A stretch of 64,000 nucleotides of DNA. It comes from Amyelois transitella (Eukaryota > Arthropoda > Insecta > Lepidoptera > Pyralidae). The position numbers were made by a program, and so were the translations under genes. Below the pieces are notes generated by a model that saw only the letters and a list, made by a program, of their open reading frames with translations, was not told the DNA's origin and made no database searches. Shown piece after piece: positions 1 to 10,250 of this stretch. Positions within the stretch are counted from its first letter, which is position 1; each line of letters begins with the position of its first letter. The stretch lies in NCBI RefSeq assembly GCF_032362555.1, contig NC_083523.1:1153501-1217500 (forward strand). Direction: 5' to 3'.

Positions 1-34
1 CAGCCAACCTTTGGGTAGTGAGTGAAAGGTAAAA

Positions 35-262
35 TCCTGGAACCGGGACTACTTCATCTTCATCCCATGGATGTCATAAAAGGCGACTAAGGGATAGGCT
101 TACATACTTGGGATTCCTCTTTTAGGCGATGGGCTAGCAACCGGTCACTATGTTAATTTTATCATTACGCCAAGCAGCTGAACGAAGCCTCTCAGTCTTT
201 TAATGACTGTTGGCTCTGTCTACCCCTCGGTGAATGTAGACGTGATTATATGTTATGTTATG
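35..262 (+). repeat. SL1 element, diverged
   Basis: Recognisable from the CATGGATGTC block to GACGTGATTATATG; head eroded. Confidence 0.75.
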
Positions 263-570
263 TGATATGTGGATGGTATGTACATATGTATGTGTGTTTC
301 ATCTTCCTAATGTTAGTCTTGATAGCAAAACATACGAACACCGATACCATTGTTTTCAAGATCAATAATAGTCTTCAAAACCTTGCACTTGATAAAAAGA
401 AATGTTTTCTATGAAACTGTAGGATGTAATGAATGGCACGAACTCGCGAATAAAAATAGTTCCACCTAGAAACATCAGTTTATTTAGCAAAGGCCGTCGC
501 TCTATAAAGGCGTGTGCATAAGTAACAAAATTCATACTCCTGGGAAAAAAATTCTCTCTTCAAAATTTCA

Positions 571-643
571 CCGCGACGCTATCAGCCAATGACAGCGAAG
601 AGTCTTAACCGCGCAAGCAAAGATTTCACGGATTGGACTCTTT
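571..643 (+). repeat. Repeat family E copy
   Basis: GCGACGCTATCAGCCAATGA, then GCGCAAGCAAAGATTTCACG; also at 1219-1330 and 11755-11925. Confidence 0.55.
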
Positions 644-675
644 GTTAATTATATATTCTGGGGATATGTAGGTAA

Positions 676-825
676 CTGTGATCCAATGTAGATCAGGTTC
701 CCTTGCAAAGGTTGCGGAGGTTAGCCAGGAGTCGTTTAAAAGCCTGACTCACTCCAAGATCATAGTCCAAGCCACATCAAGGGCTCCTTTCCAGAGAGTA
801 GAGGATGTAACCTACTGACTCACAG
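676..825 (-). repeat. Repeat family B copy
   Basis: Carries GCAAAGGTTGCGGAGGT, then TCACTCCAAGATCATAGTCC and CCAGAGAGTAGAGGATG, shared with 1962, 18226 and 44213. Confidence 0.6.
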
Positions 826-851
826 AAGAATGAGATGAAGGTTCTGATGAT

Positions 852-1110
852 AGTCCCGTGTTGTTCATGGCACCAATAAAAAAAAGAATAGGACCACTCC
901 ATCTCTTTCCCATGGATGTCTTAAAAGGCGACTAAGGGACAGGCTTACAAACTTGGGATTATATTTTTAGGCGATGGGCTAGCAACCTGTCATTATTTAA
1001 ATCTCAATTCTATCATTAAGCCAAATAACTGAACGTGGCCATTCAGTCTTTTCAAGACTGTTGGCTCTGTCTATCCCGCAGGGGACATAGACTTGACCAT
1101 ATGTATGTAT
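852..1110 (+). repeat. SL1 element, 11-bp TSD
   Basis: GTTCTGATGAT at 841-851 and 1111-1121 flanks a near full-length copy. Confidence 0.88.
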
Positions 1111-1218
1111 GTTCTGATGATGGATTCGGCAATTTTCCTGAGGTCTGAGTTCACATTAATTTGCGTTAACATAATGCGTCCTGTGTTGTGACACCTGGGA
1201 ATTTACCTTTCAATAGTC

Positions 1219-1330
1219 TTATGGCAACATCTCTACGCCGCAAGTCACCACAACCAATCAGGCGACGCTATCAGCCAATGACAGCGAAGAGTCTAAATCG
1301 CGCAAGCAAAGATTTCACGAATTGGACGAT
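1219..1330 (+). repeat. Repeat family E copy
   Basis: Longer copy with the ATGGCAACATCTCTACGCCG lead. Confidence 0.55.
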
Positions 1331-1590
1331 TGTTCATTAAGTCCGGACGGATGCGTAAAAAATACTTTTTATCTTATGTTTCTGAAGAAGAACTCTAATG
1401 ATCTCTAATGAACTCTAATATGTGCCAATCTAACAAAAAAGATCTTGTTGGACAAATCACAGAGTAAAAATAGATTTCTATTATTAGTTCCCGAAATGTT
1501 TTCACGGTGTCAATAGCATTACAAACTAACAAATTTATGACAGTATAGAGTTTGGCACAATTTATGACTATAGAAAAGTGGTAAGTATTG

Positions 1591-1935
1591 GTGATAACCG
1601 AGATCGGAATAGGTAGATTGAATTGGGGTCAATGAACTGAAACGTATATATATTAATATGGACTTGGACATGCCTCCGGGATTGCGGGATTTGTAATTTA
1701 GATTTTTTCCGGAATTTTTACAAGTGGAATTAAGAATATATTAGTGGTAGTTGGTTTCCCCCGACTTCGTTCACGTAAATTGTAGTCCTATGTTACCCGC
1801 GGACAATGTAGTTTACTGTAAGTGTAAGTACTGAAATGGAATCCCGGAAAAGAGGCTTATCCATGTTATGCTTTCTATGGTAATTCATGATGTAATTACA
1901 TAAGATCAATCTACCTATTCCGATCTCTGGTGATA
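1591..1935. repeat. Short element with about 26-bp inverted ends
   Basis: AGATCGGAATAGGTAGATTG at the left is mirrored at 1905-1927. No coding capacity between. Confidence 0.55.
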
Positions 1936-1961
1936 ACTGACGTTCTGTGAAATAAAATCTT

Positions 1962-2160
1962 GTGGCGACATCTGCACGCTCAGGTAACTGCTTGTGTTAC
2001 CAATAACTATGGTCCCGTGTGGGTAAGTCTCCCGTGCAAAGGTTGCGGAGGTCAGACGGGAGTCGCTTCTTGTAAAAACCCGTCTTACCCAATCGTGGTC
2101 ATAGACCTTGGGTTCCTCTCTAGAGATAAGGACACCACCAGGACTAATGTCAAGATGAAA
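1962..2160 (-). repeat. Repeat family B copy
   Basis: Full-length, reverse complement of the 18226 copy. Confidence 0.65.
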
Positions 2161-2228
2161 AAGTACGTCGAGCGCCATAACGTTAAAATTCTAATCAGTA
2201 TAAGTTACGTAAAAGGTATGTATAGGTT

Positions 2229-2381
2229 CAGGTCAAAAGTACCCGAAACCGCCGAGCTTGCATGAAGAGAGTTATGAATGTGGATGAAGCGAAGGAAGTA
2301 TGCAGAGATCGTGGCAAATGGAAAGAGGTAGTCTCTGCCTACCCCTCCGGGAAAGGGGCGTGATTTTATGTATGTATGTAT
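2229..2381 (+). repeat. LINE-like repeat 'LC', C-terminal coding remnant with (TATG)n tail
   Basis: Reads MKRVMNVDEAKEVCRDRGKW then KEVVSAYPSGKGA and TGA, the DR..W pattern common at LINE protein C-termini. TGA overlaps GGCGTGA, directly before TTTTATGTATGTATG. Its end resembles the SL1 end. Confidence 0.6.
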
Positions 2382-2412
2382 AAGTTACATTACTTAAAAT
2401 AAAATACAAATA

Positions 2413-2596
2413 CATACTTACATACATATAATCACGTCTATATCCCTTACGGGGTAGACAGCCAACGATCTTAAAAAGACCTATAGGCCGCGTTCAGCTG
2501 TTTGGCTTAATGATAAAATTGGGACATAAATAGTGACAGGTTGCCAGCCTGTCGCCTAAAAGAAGAATCCCAAGTTTATAAGTCTATCCCTTCTTT
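2413..2596 (-). repeat. SL1 element, 5'-truncated, 11-bp TSD
   Basis: AAATACAAATA at 2402-2412 and 2597-2607; the head half is missing. Confidence 0.85.
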
Positions 2597-3314
2597 AAAT
2601 ACAAATATCTATTCGCCTTATTTATATACAAATATTTTATTTATTTTAGTTACAATAATCATATGGATTATGGAGATTTCGGAATAATTATTTGAGTGAA
2701 AACTGATCAAAATGGCTGATCACCATCAAGGGTACCCCTAATCTATGGGAAAGGGATCTAAGGCTAAACCAAGACTAGCTTTTTAAATAAGTTGGGTCCT
2801 AGAATAGTTTAATTGCCTTAGAATACCAAAAAGGAAAACGGCTCCCGTGAAATTAAAAAAAATATATTATCTTTACAAATCTCTGCATGGGTGGACTTGT
2901 ACAATCAAGTTAAAGAAGAGAATTTTGCTTATCATCAGGTAGATAAAGATCAAATACACCAAAATTTTGAATAAAAAGAATCGTTTTTTTTATTTAAGTA
3001 TTTTTAAAATATACTTTTTAAATTTAAGTATTTTTAAAATATACTTATAATGTCATTCCATAATTTAAATAAACAATATATTTTATGTTGTTTGTAACCA
3101 CAATACAAAATAGGGTTTTTTGATATTTTAGTCACATCTGAATAAGTATTTTAAATCGATAAGATTATATAAAAAAGACCCGCAACAATTCTTCCGCCGC
3201 TTTTGTAAACGGCAGAAAAATGTTGAAAAAATTTAAACGGTTTTAATTAAATTATATCAAATTTAATTTTACAAATCACAATCCACCAGTATTTAATTTT
3301 GCTTAAAAACTCAC

Positions 3315-3375
3315 CTCCAAAATTCTGCCGGGTAAAATCAAAACGCACAAACTGCACGGCTGCGTTTTATAAATA
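3315..3375 (-). promoter_or_regulatory. Possible promoter and non-coding first exon of a leftward gene
   Basis: On the minus strand TATAAAACG is followed within tens of bases by a GC-richer stretch ending GGAG|GTGAGT, an excellent donor at 3314. The rest of the gene would lie left of the window. Weak evidence. Confidence 0.25.
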
Positions 3376-3804
3376 AACTAAACTGCTTTCTAAATGCACT
3401 TCAATTATCCCACGAACTATAAAAAACTAAACGTGTATATTTTTTTTTTAAAGAAGAATTCCATTTTTCAAATCAACACGAATTATTTGCAAAATACGCG
3501 CGAAATTTATCACTTGGCAACAACCGGCCAGCGAGGACGGTAGCTTGTGACTGCATCTTTCTCGTACTGTAAGGTGTAGTTCACACTGTTTCGCGCAGAA
3601 GCAATGCTGGCTAATATATGAAGTTGATATTTATATTTTATGGGAATGAATTGAAAGGTAAAATGGTGAAATGACTTGACCTATTTGATATACTTTTGAT
3701 TGGTAAAGATTTCAAAGCTCATCTCTAGAAAAAGGTGGAAGTAGATTGTCTTTTAATTGTATTACCTAACTTTTGAAATATTAATTGAAAATCACACATC
3801 TTTT

Positions 3805-3875
3805 CCAGAGTGGTAGGCAGATACTACACCTTTCCGCTTGCCGCGCACATTAATAACTCTCTATAAACAAGCAAC
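3805..3875 (-). repeat. LC repeat fragment
   Basis: Short degenerate match (TTTTCCAGAGTGGTAGGCAG, then AACTCTCT). Confidence 0.35.
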
Positions 3876-4112
3876 TATAGTTACCAAGGAGTTTTGATAA
3901 AATTTCACTGACCGCTTGCGTAAATTCGTGTGTATAAACTACATTATGCTAAAATACACGCATTTGATCTATTTTCGTTGGCACATACAAAAATAACTTC
4001 TCGATTTTACGGTATTGTGAATCATTCCTTACATACGGATTTGACAAGTCCGATTTTCGCAAATATGCAAAACCTTTGCGTCTTTAGCATTTCAGTGTAT
4101 TATTCAATTGAG

Positions 4113-4398
4113 TGAAAAAGTGCCGTGTGGTTCCCGGCAGTGCCGTGTGGTTCCCGGCACTATTACAAAAAAGAATAGGACCACTCCATCTCTTTCCCAT
4201 GGATGTCGTAAAAGGCGACTAAGGGATAGGCTTATAAACTTAGGATTCCTCTTTTAGGCGATGGGCTAGCAACTTGTCACTATTTGAATCTCGGTTCTAT
4301 CATTAAGCCAAATAGCTGAACGTGGCCATTCAGTCTTTTCAAGACTGTTGGCTCTGTCTACCCCGCAAGGGATATAGACGTGACCATATGTATGTATG
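4113..4398 (+). repeat. SL1 element, full length, 12-bp TSD
   Basis: TATTCAATTGAG flanks it (4101-4112, 4399-4410). The 20-bp head is present twice in tandem (from 4120 and 4140). Body and (TATG)n tail complete. Confidence 0.9.
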
Positions 4399-4549
4399 TA
4401 TTCAATTGAGATTCTGATTCTGTGTCGAATTTCTGACCTTTCAAAATGTCGCCTCGGATTTTAGTTTTGGTAAATCCATTCTGCGTCCATTCCTACATTT
4501 CTTTTGTGGTTTAGTGATTTTGGTTTATGATATAAATATCGTCTATTAA

Positions 4550-4615
4550 CATACATATGATCATGTCTTTATTCCTTACAAGGTAGAAAGGGCCTACATT
4601 CTTGAAAGACTAGAA
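4550..4615 (-). repeat. SL1 tail fragment
   Basis: Tail and terminal stem-loop only, degenerate. Confidence 0.45.
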
Positions 4616-4689
4616 TAGAATAGAATGATATATTTCAAAATTGGATACAAGGTATCACTTATTGACGTCACATCACTTAAATCTTATTA

Positions 4690-4830
4690 TAGCTACTACC
4701 GCTTCCAAAGCGCATGTGTAGAAGAAGCGATGAAACAAACAACACTGCAGCATTTTCACCGGACGTCAATTTACAAATATAGATCTATTAAATCTAAATC
4801 GTGGACGAATGCACATTGTCTACATTAAAA
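4690..4830 (-). repeat. Repeat family D (CCGCTTCCAAAGCG type)
   Basis: Shares CCGCTTCCAAAGCG, AGAAGAAGCG.TGAAACAAAC and ACGTCAATTTACAAATATAG with 56385 and 38930. Probably a short DNA element. Confidence 0.55.
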
Positions 4831-5398
4831 AACATGAATGAATGTAAAACTCATTACATATTTCAATACGAGTATTTCGTCAAATAAATAAAGATAAAAT
4901 AAAATATGTACACACTGTACAAATTATGTCAACACCATCTCAAAAATGCACAAGGCAGTGTAAGGTAACGCTTAGCTGTATGGCTTAAAAATAAGATGAG
5001 GAATATAATTTATCATTAGGAGTTTTTGGCAGGCTACCAAAGATGTGTAAAATTATGTACCTCCTCTTTTCTTTCGTTGCTAATTATTACAATTAATTAT
5101 AAAACTGAATAGAAAAAGTGCCAATGAAAATGAGACTATGTTATTACAAATAAAACTTGTTTAATAAGTTTTGAAATTGTGCAGTCCCTGCATAGTATCA
5201 ACCTGTGTGAGTGTGCCCAGAAGGCTGTCAGCATTAACATATTTAATGGCAATGCTGAATTAATGCGAATGTCTGTTACGCTTTAACGGCCTAACCGCTG
5301 GACCGATTTTGATAAAATTTTGTATTAATATAGTTAATTATCCTAATTCCCATATACATAGAATAGGACACACATAAAAAAATACTTTAGTTGCTATT

Positions 5399-5482
5399 GG
5401 CACATAGCTAACCGTAGCCTATGAGCCTTGTCTATTAGCTCTGTCTACCCCGTAAAGGATCCAGACGTGATATAAATGTCGT
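5399..5482 (+). repeat. SL1 tail fragment
   Basis: Degenerate CTCTGTCTACCCCG to GACGTGAT segment. Confidence 0.45.
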
Positions 5483-5717
5483 TTGTAAAATTGAAATTTG
5501 TAGCGCGTTCATGTCTTTTAAGTTATATAGGTTTTTCGTAGCTGTCTCTAGTTCGTAGCATCGTAGCAAGTGCTACGATGTTTGCTACAACAGTATCTGT
5601 GAAAAAGCCGATTCGCACTTAACATTGCCGGCACGTGCCGATCAGTAACTTATTTATCAGTGTCAGTGAAAATTTTATTGCTGCATCCATTTTGTACGTA
5701 GCTATCTGTACTCGTCA

Positions 5718-5780
5718 GTGGGTGACTCTGTCTCTCCCGTATGGGATAAAGACGTGATTATATAGTATGCATGTATGTAG
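5718..5780 (+). repeat. SL1 tail fragment
   Basis: Degenerate CTCTGTCTCTCCCG to GACGTGATTATATAG segment. Confidence 0.4.
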
Positions 5781-6117
5781 TTTTTGTGTCAAAACATCAC
5801 AAATATACATACATATAAAATACAAAGTTTCCTCCTTTTAATATTAATATAGAATTAAAGATTTCGCGATTTTTTTGTCTGTTTGTTTGTAAACTCTTTA
5901 TTGCACATAAAAATAAATGTAACAAAAATAGAACAGTCATTGGATTTAGAAGAATATATACAATGGCGATTTTTTCTTTGTATTGATAAATTCCTATTTG
6001 ACCCTGACCTGACCCGGGCTTCTCCCTAGGTACCACATAACCGGGACACATTCTAAAACCATAATTAATTTATTAAATTCTAAGGGAATGTACTAAAATT
6101 TATATTGTAACGAAAAA

Positions 6118-6350
6118 AAGTGCCGTGTGGTTTCCGGCATTTTAACTTAGAATCGCTCCATATCTCGTATCATGGATGTCGTAAAGGGTGACTAAGGGAC
6201 TTTTAAACTTGGGAAGTGTTTTGTAGGTGATGGGCTGGCAACCTGTCTCAATTTGAATCTCAATTCATCATGGGGCCATGTAGCTGAGCGCGGTCTTTCA
6301 GTCGTTTCGAGACCGTTCGCTCTGTCTACCCCGCAAAAAGGGGCAATTAA
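6118..6350 (+). repeat. SL1 element, tail lost
   Basis: Head stem-loop present; copy ends after CTACCCCGC without the TATG tail. Confidence 0.75.
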
Positions 6351-6408
6351 TAATATACATCGTACAATAAATATTTTCGTGTAATAAGCACTAAATCGTA
6401 TGACTTAC

Positions 6409-6467
6409 GCAGAACATATGTTCTGCAAATTATATAGCCGATATATAATTTGCAGAACATATGTTCT
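6409..6467. repeat. Nested palindrome
   Basis: AGAACATATGTTCT, itself a palindrome, occurs in both arms of a larger hairpin whose stem continues through GCAAATTATAT. Confidence 0.75.
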
Positions 6468-7251
6468 ACAATAAAAATATGATAATATTTGTAATTGAAT
6501 TAAACATAAAATTGTTTTTTAAATCGTAATTGTTAAATTAAATAAACTAATTATAGCTAATGAAACAATAATAGAAAATAACTTAATAACTAGGTAAATT
6601 CGCATTATCTTTAAAGCTATAACAGCTTGTACGGATTTTAAACTCTTGATTTCACCGCAGAATTTTTGCGATCGTATTTTGTAGCATAATATTATATATA
6701 TTATCGGTTTCAACAAATTTTCAAATGTCGCATGTGAATTTTTTTACTTTTAATCATATATTCAGTCAATTTTCATAATTATTATCATACTTAATTACAT
6801 TGTACCTAATTTTGTTAATAACTCAATCATTTTATGATTACAGTATCCGCATACAATTACGAGAGCAGCTGTACCCAATATATTTAAACACGAAACATAT
6901 CAAAACCTTAACAATAACACTCACCTTAAAAAACGCCCATCGCCATACACCCAGTGTCTTGGTGTTTTTTTCTCCAAAACTGTTATACAAAAGTTATTTA
7001 ATACTATTAAGTAATAAAAAAAAATACGTTCAAACTGTGTTTTCCTGAGCGGTCCAGGGCGCAGTACTGAGCCTAGGCGGGGTGGGGGGAGGTGGAGGGG
7101 ATAGATATTGATCGGGAACCTGCGCAGCATCCCCGGGACACATTCACAGGTACTGGGAGGAGGTGAATGCTGTTCCGTTGGTCGTCTCCGGTAATGGAGG
7201 TTGTTTTTTGGTCGCGAAAATTTTTGCTAACGTATTTTGTCTTACTAATTA

Positions 7252-7545
7252 ATACATACATATGATCACGTCTATATGCCTAGCGGGATACACAGAGCCA
7301 CTAGTATTGAAAATACTGATAGGCCACGCTCAGCTGTTTATAGAAAGGTCAGGGTAAATATACAGAAAGGTCGAGAATACCCTAGACTTACAGATGAAAT
7401 TCTATGAATGCCTTGCAAAGAATAGGACTACTTCAACTCTTTTCCATGGATGTTGTACTAGGCGAATGAGGGATGAGTTTATAAAATTGCGATTCATTAT
7501 TTAGGAGGTAGAATAGCAACCTGTCACTATTTAAATCTCATACTA
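7252..7545. repeat. Two SL1 fragments in opposite orientation
   Basis: 7252-7335 is a minus tail fragment; 7422-7545 is a plus body fragment; about 85 bp of other sequence lies between. Confidence 0.6.
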
Positions 7546-7627
7546 ACAAATTCCTCTAAAAAATATCTTCTTTCTTTCTGAATATACATATATTTTAAAA
7601 TTTTACTTTATGATGATAAAGTGTAAA

Positions 7628-7900
7628 TCATGTAGGAATGCCGTGTGGTTCCCGGCACCAACAGAAAAAATAATAGGACCGCTCCATCTCACTTCTATGG
7701 AAGTCGTAAAAGGCGACTAAGGGATAAGCTTATAAATTTCCTTAAAAGATTCTTTTAGGCGATGGGCTAGCAGCCTGTCACTATTTGAATCTCATTTCTA
7801 TCTTAAAGCCAAATAGCTAAACGTGGCCCATCGGTCTTTTCAAGACTGTTGGCTCTGTCTACCCCGCTGGGGATATAGACGTGACTATATGTATGTATGT
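7628..7900 (+). repeat. SL1 element in a duplicated segment
   Basis: TSD ATAAAGTGTRAA at 7616-7627 and 7901-7912 (11/12). Shares diagnostic changes (CACTTCTATGGAAGTC) with the copy at 9574. Confidence 0.88.
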
Positions 7901-8014
7901 ATAAAGTGTGAAACATTTAAGATCACAGGAACGGCAATTAACGGAATTTTTCGATTGACGTGAACGAAGACGCCGAGCCAAGCATCCTCTAGTGAATATA
8001 AATATTATATCACA
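7628..8014 (+). repeat. Segmental duplication, copy 1
   Basis: SL1 plus flank (GACGTGAACGAAGACGCCGA) also present at 9574-9952 in the same orientation with scattered substitutions. Confidence 0.75.
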
Positions 8015-8285
8015 TACATACATACATACATATGGTCACGTCTATATCCCTTGCGGGGTAGACAGAGCCAACAGTCTTAAAAAGACTGAATGGCCACATT
8101 CAGCTATTTGGCTTAATGATAGAATTGAGATTCCAATAGTGACAGGTTGCTAGCCCATCGCCTAAAAAAGAATCCCAAGTTTGTTAGCCTATCCCTTAGT
8201 CGCCTTTTACGACATCCACGGGAAAGAGATGGAGTGGTCCTATTCTTTTTTTTATTGGTGCCGGGAACCACACGGCACACACGGC
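8015..8285 (-). repeat. SL1 element with a paralogous empty site
   Basis: TSD ATTATATCACA / ATTATTTCACA (8004-8014, 8286-8296). The related segment ending near 9952 lacks this insertion. Confidence 0.9.
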
Positions 8286-8539
8286 ATTATTTCACAATTG
8301 TTTAAAAAAAAGTAAAAGTAGGTGCTTTGAAATCTGCCTGAGTAGAATCCTGTGTATAAATTGTCTGTCGACGTTTTGGAAATTGGATTCGTATCAAAAA
8401 ATCAAGGGGTCGGACCAAGGAGCTTAAAACCTTTATGGAGATCTATAATTATATAGATATTTTATAAATTCCTACCTTTAATAAGTAAGAAATTTAATTG
8501 TTGTAGTTATTCTATCTGTTACCTATAAATACATACAAT

Positions 8540-8630
8540 ATATTATTATAATCACGTTCATAGAGGTGAGGTCACGTCCGGGGTAGACAAAGCCTACAGT
8601 CTTGCAAAGATGAAAAGGCCATATTACATA
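8540..8630 (-). repeat. SL1 tail fragment, degenerate
   Basis: Contains GGGGTAGACAAAGCCTACAGTC in broken form. Confidence 0.4.
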
Positions 8631-8723
8631 TTACTCGTATTATTGAACATAATTTTATACGAGATTATAATTTTCCAGTTGAAGTATTCTTAAATTTACA
8701 ATTGTAATTAAAATAATACATAC

Positions 8724-8974
8724 ATATGGTCACGTCTATATCCCTTGGGGGGTTAGACAGAGCCAACAGTCTTGAAAAGACTGAATGGCCACGTTCAGCT
8801 GTTTGGCTTAATGATATCTAGAGTTGAGATTCAAATAGTGACAGATTGCTAGCCCATCGCCTAAAAATAATCACAAGTTTGTAAGCCTATCCATTAGTCG
8901 CCTTTTACGATATCCATGGGAAAGAGATGGAGTGGTCCTATTCTTGTTTGTATTGTTGCCGGAAACCACACGGC
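8724..8974 (-). repeat. SL1 element, 12-bp TSD
   Basis: AATAATACATAC at 8712-8723 and 8975-8986, exact. Confidence 0.9.
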
Positions 8975-8986
8975 AATAATACATAC

Positions 8987-9085
8987 AAACATATATATAG
9001 TCACGTCTTATTCACGGAGTAAGTACAAAACCATCATTCTTGTAAATACTGAAAGGTCACGTCATTTAGCTTAATTAAATCACAT
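8987..9085 (-). repeat. SL1 tail fragment, older
   Basis: Degenerate tail, stem-loop and part of the body next to the younger copy at 8724. Confidence 0.45.
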
Positions 9086-9118
9086 TATAGTAAATAGTTG
9101 TGGTATATTGGTGGTGGT

Positions 9119-9329
9119 GGTGCCGTGTGGTTGCCGGCACCAATAGAAAAAAGAATAGGACTACTGCATCTCTTTCCCACGGATGTCGTAAAAGGCGACT
9201 AAGGGATTAGTTTATAAACTTGCGATCAGCTATTTGGCTTAATAATAGAATTGAGATTCAAATAGTGTCAGGTTGCTAGCCCGTCGCCTTAAAAAGAATC
9301 CCAAGTTTGTAAGCCTATCCCTTAGTCGT
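9119..9329. repeat. SL1 inverted chimera
   Basis: Plus-orientation head half (9119-about 9226) joins directly to a minus-orientation body (about 9227-9329); the tail is absent. Confidence 0.75.
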
Positions 9330-9573
9330 TTATAGTAACAACATGAATAAAATGTCTACTGGTTATAAGCTCCATTTATATATAGACTTACCTTATTGTG
9401 TAGGCGTACCAATAAGGCTCAATATCGATTGAATAACAATTTCGTATGAAGTTGATCGTTTTAATATAAAGACGAAATATTTTATGTCAAGAATTTCAAT
9501 AGTACCTAATAATATTTTGTTACTTTTCCCGCATAGAATGTAAAAGTGTGGTAACATATATAATGTAAAAAAA

Positions 9574-9838
9574 TGTCGTGTTGTTCCCGGCACCAACAGA
9601 AAAAAGAATAGGACCGCTCCATCTCACTTCTATGGAAGTCGTAAAAGGCGACTAAGGGATAAGCTTATAAATTTCCTTAAAAGATTCTTTTAGGCGATGG
9701 GCTAGCAACCTGTCACTATTTGAATCTCATTTCTATGTTAAAGCCAAATAACTGAACGTGGCCCATCGGTCTTTTCAAGACTGTTGGCTCTGTCTACCCC
9801 GCAGGGGATATAGACATGACTATATGTATGTTTGTATA
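9574..9838 (+). repeat. SL1 element in a duplicated segment
   Basis: Sister of 7628-7900, including about 110 bp of matching downstream flank. Confidence 0.85.
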
Positions 9839-9952
9839 AAGTGTAAAAATTTAAGATTACAGGAACAAGAATTAATGGAATTTTTCGATTGACGTGAACG
9901 AAGACGCCGAGCCAAGCATCCTCTAGTGAATACAAATATTTTATCACAATTT
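9574..9952 (+). repeat. Segmental duplication, copy 2 (empty site)
   Basis: Matches 7628-8014; continues without the second SL1 present at 8015. Confidence 0.75.
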
Positions 9953-9956
9953 TAAA

Positions 9957-10117
9957 ATTTTCCCATGGATGTCGTAAAAGGCGACTAAGGGATAGGCTAA
10001 CAATATGGGATTCTTTTTTTAGGCGATGGGTTAGCAACCTGTCACTAGTCGAATCTCAATTCTAGTCTAGTCTACCCCGCAAGGGATATAGACGTGACCA
10101 TATGTATGTATGTATTG
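9957..10117 (+). repeat. SL1 element, head lost and internal deletion
   Basis: Starts at CCCATGGATGTCG; jumps from CAATTCTA to GTCTACCCCGC; tail intact. Confidence 0.75.
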
Positions 10118-10132
10118 AGTAAGTCTATTCCA

Positions 10133-10250
10133 TTCCAAACGTGGCCTTAGAGTCTTTTGACTATTGATAGCTTTGTCTACCCCGTAAGAGATAATGACGT
10201 GAGATCTATCTACCCCGTAAGATAAAGACAAAATTACGTAGGTATGTGTC
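10133..10250 (+). repeat. SL1 tail fragments, degenerate
   Basis: CTACCCCGTAAG block present twice in decayed form. Confidence 0.4.

Noticed and set aside
2401-2440. Tandem CATA runs as independent microsatellites (here and about 25 other places)
   Set aside because: They are the tails of SL1 or LC copies.
6411-6424. AGAACATATGTTCT as a steroid-receptor response element
   Set aside because: Half-site spacing is 2, not the 3 of vertebrate elements, and the palindrome sits in a repeat-like hairpin.
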